NCBI GenBank assembly: GCA_001303705.1 | Contig: LJUI01000127.1 | Location: 1-7,352 of the forward strand | Direction: 5' to 3' | Length of the DNA: 7,352 bases | Source of the DNA: a candidate division TA06 bacterium SM23_40 | GTDB lineage: Bacteria > LJUI01 > SM1-40 | Part shown: positions 6,101 through 7,352 of the stretch, one piece after another | Position numbering within the stretch: the stretch's first letter is position 1 | How the letters are laid out: every line of letters starts with the position of its first letter | Position numbers and translations under genes: made by a program | Notes under the pieces: generated by a model | Database searches by the model: none | The model's input: only the letters and a program-made list of their open reading frames with translations | Told to the model about the DNA's origin: nothing

Positions 6101-6291
6101 TCCTCTCACCCTCCTCATATCGATGCCGTCGACTACCCTTGCCACCCATTACCGTCTGAGCGTGAATCGGCCTCTGTCACCCTCTCGGTCTGCGTCCGCC
6201 ATCATCCCGGCGACCGTCGCCGTCTGTCAGCATCTCAGCAACGGTCGTCGCATCCGCAGGCGGCACCGGTCATTCCCCCTCCACATGCGCG
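6101..6291. other. 191-bp gap between the radical SAM gene and the 945-aa gene
   Basis: No convincing promoter hexamers and no hairpin with T-run were found. It holds a perfect dyad GGCGAC-C-GTCGCC (6209-6221) and a longer-range pair of CGACCGT/ACGGTCG arms on the minus strand, which might fold in RNA. How the downstream gene is transcribed is unclear; read-through from the radical SAM gene is possible. Confidence 0.4.
6109..6116 (-). promoter_or_regulatory. Shine-Dalgarno that sets the start of the 945-aa gene at 6100
   Basis: Minus strand GAGGAGGG, 8 nt before ATG at 6100. It lies within the 15-codon extension that a start at 6145 would add, and matches the arrangement at both paralogues. 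Confidence 0.8.
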
Positions 6292-7352
6292 CTACGCCAT
6301 CCGTCCTCTGTCCGCGAATTCGGCATGTTGACACGTGGCCTGTCGGGCGCTCTCTTCGGCAGCCTGTCGAGCCCGCTCATCGGTCTCTTTCTGGCGTATC
6401 GTGGCTGCATGGGCGAGCACCATGCATCGGCGGCACGTGGCGATGTCGAGCTTGCGTCGCCGCAGGTGGAGCCGCCTCGCCTCCTTCAGTGCCGGACTCA
6501 TCCAGACGTCCTGGATGGAGTCTCTGTAGGCGTTGTTGGTCACTAGAGACGTACCAAGGTCGTGGGTACAGCACACGTACACCGAGCCGTCGTACCGCAC
6601 CTTGAGGAATTTCCAGATGGGGATGCATGGCGCCATCAGCGTCGGCTGATGACGAATAGCCTGGTATCCCGTCGCCTCTGCCTGCGACAGGATCGACTCC
6701 GCCTCATCCATCGGGACCCAGCTGATGAGCCCGGTGATTTTGATCCCATCGTGGTCCTCCAGATGCTCCTGCCAGTACGTGCGGAATGCTCCCACTTCAT
6801 GCTCGTTCTGGGCCGTCTGTATCATGCGCATGAGGATCCGTGGTCTGCCATTACCCCTGCTCCGCCTCAATTCGATCAGCCGGTGCATATTCTCGAGTAC
6901 CCGGTCGTATCTTGCCCCAACCCTCATCGCCTCATATGTCTCTTTTGTTGCTCCGTCGATCGTGACGGCGATCTCCTCCACCCCGAGATCGACGAGCAGC
7001 GACGCCCTCTCATGGTCGAGAAGCGTGCCGTTCGTCAAGATCCACATCGGGGCGACGCCCGCACGCTTGGCGTAGGCGACGTACTCCTCCCACCGAGGAT
7101 GTACCATCGACTCGCCCCGCCCGCCCAGAACGAGGAATACCCCCTTATGGAGGATAACTTCGTCGACTATTTTTCGGAACAGATCCTCAGCCATGAACCC
7201 GTGGTCCAGGATCTCCGACCGCTGCGGACACATGGGGCATCGCAGATTGCACTTGGTAGTCAGCTCTGCCGCAACGGAGGGAGGAAACGCAATCAGCCGC
7301 TCCCACGGGACCCACGACAGAACCCTCCCTGCACGCTCCTGCCTGAACAGAG
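6292..7352 (-). CDS. Radical SAM/SPASM domain protein, 5' end outside the window
   Basis: 352 codons are visible and the frame is open to the right edge. The cluster motif CNLRCPMC (CxxxCxxC; 7251-7228, fragment residues 34-41) binds the [4Fe-4S] cluster that cleaves S-adenosylmethionine. It lies mostly upstream of the first internal ATG (7233), so that ATG is not the true start. Further radical SAM landmarks are LGGRGE (75-80), LTNGTLL (105-111) and TIDGATKETYEAMR. The C-terminal part has a SPASM-like auxiliary cluster region: CIPIW...YDGSVYVCC (Cys 242, 260, 261) and CRRC (306, 309). The tail after that is rich in Arg, Glu, Gln and Ala and probably helical. Relatives modify peptides, sugars or other small molecules; substrate cannot be told. 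No precursor peptide gene was seen in the 191-bp gap downstream. Confidence 0.92.
   Translation of the reverse strand, partial: LFRQERAGRVLSWVPWERLIAFPPSVAAELTTKCNLRCPMCPQRSEILDHGFMAEDLFRKIVDEVILHKGVFLVLGGRGESMVHPRWEEYVAYAKRAGVAPMWILTNGTLLDHERASLLVDLGVEEIAVTIDGATKETYEAMRVGARYDRVLENMHRLIELRRSRGNGRPRILMRMIQTAQNEHEVGAFRTYWQEHLEDHDGIKITGLISWVPMDEAESILSQAEATGYQAIRHQPTLMAPCIPIWKFLKVRYDGSVYVCCTHDLGTSLVTNNAYRDSIQDVWMSPALKEARRLHLRRRKLDIATCRRCMVLAHAATIRQKETDERARQAAEESARQATCQHAEFADRGRMA

Noticed and set aside
6101-6145. Upstream in-frame start at 6145 for the 945-aa gene
   Set aside because: It would put 15 non-hydrophobic residues before the signal peptide and swallow the GAGGAGGG ribosome site; 6100 fits the paralogues.
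5850-6605. Plus-strand open frame of 251 codons spanning the 6101-6291 gap
   Set aside because: It runs antisense through two supported genes and has no recognisable domain or start signal.

Overview
The window is about 7.35 kb of fairly GC-rich bacterial DNA. Every gene I can support lies on the minus strand, so transcription runs from high to low coordinates. No RNA genes of known families, insertion sequences or CRISPR arrays are visible. The genes encode secreted right-handed parallel beta-helix proteins with GGGIYC-type rungs, a family common in candidate phyla of the FCB group (for example Eisenbacteria, Latescibacteria or Zixibacteria types) and in Planctomycetes. I infer an uncultivated bacterium of that kind, but the sequence alone cannot place it.

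Layout in transcription order. (1) 7352-6292: a radical SAM/SPASM protein whose 5' end is outside the window; the cluster-binding cysteines lie upstream of the first internal ATG. (2) 6100-3263: a 945-residue secreted beta-helix protein with 13 clear rungs, an SPCIDAG-type segment, an Ig-like region and a C-terminal domain resembling a class I glutamine-amidotransferase fold. (3) 3049-2012: an adenosine deaminase superfamily enzyme with all expected metal and catalytic residues, behind its own strong sigma70-like promoter. (4) 1700-213: a 495-residue paralogue of (2) with 5 rungs and no C-terminal extra domain. (5) 103-1: the first 34 residues of a third paralogue, started by GTG behind a strong Shine-Dalgarno.

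The most unusual part is the 311-bp gap between the deaminase and the 495-residue gene. It carries a near-consensus promoter (TTGACA, 17 bp, TACAAT) whose spacer is a perfect dyad. A leader of about 260 nt follows, with a small hairpin, a larger nested stem-loop that could form a three-way junction, and an intrinsic-terminator-like hairpin with a U-tract placed before the ribosome binding site. A 14-bp perfect palindrome sits between terminator and Shine-Dalgarno. This looks like an attenuated or riboswitch-like leader, or an independent small RNA of about 230 nt. It matches no RNA family that I recognise.

The three beta-helix genes share N-terminal sequence, signal peptides and a GGAGGG ribosome binding site 8-9 nt before the start, so they form a family array with the deaminase set among them. 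Their molecular role (adhesin, surface scaffold or carbohydrate-active protein) cannot be decided from sequence. Nothing shows that the deaminase or the radical SAM protein works with them.
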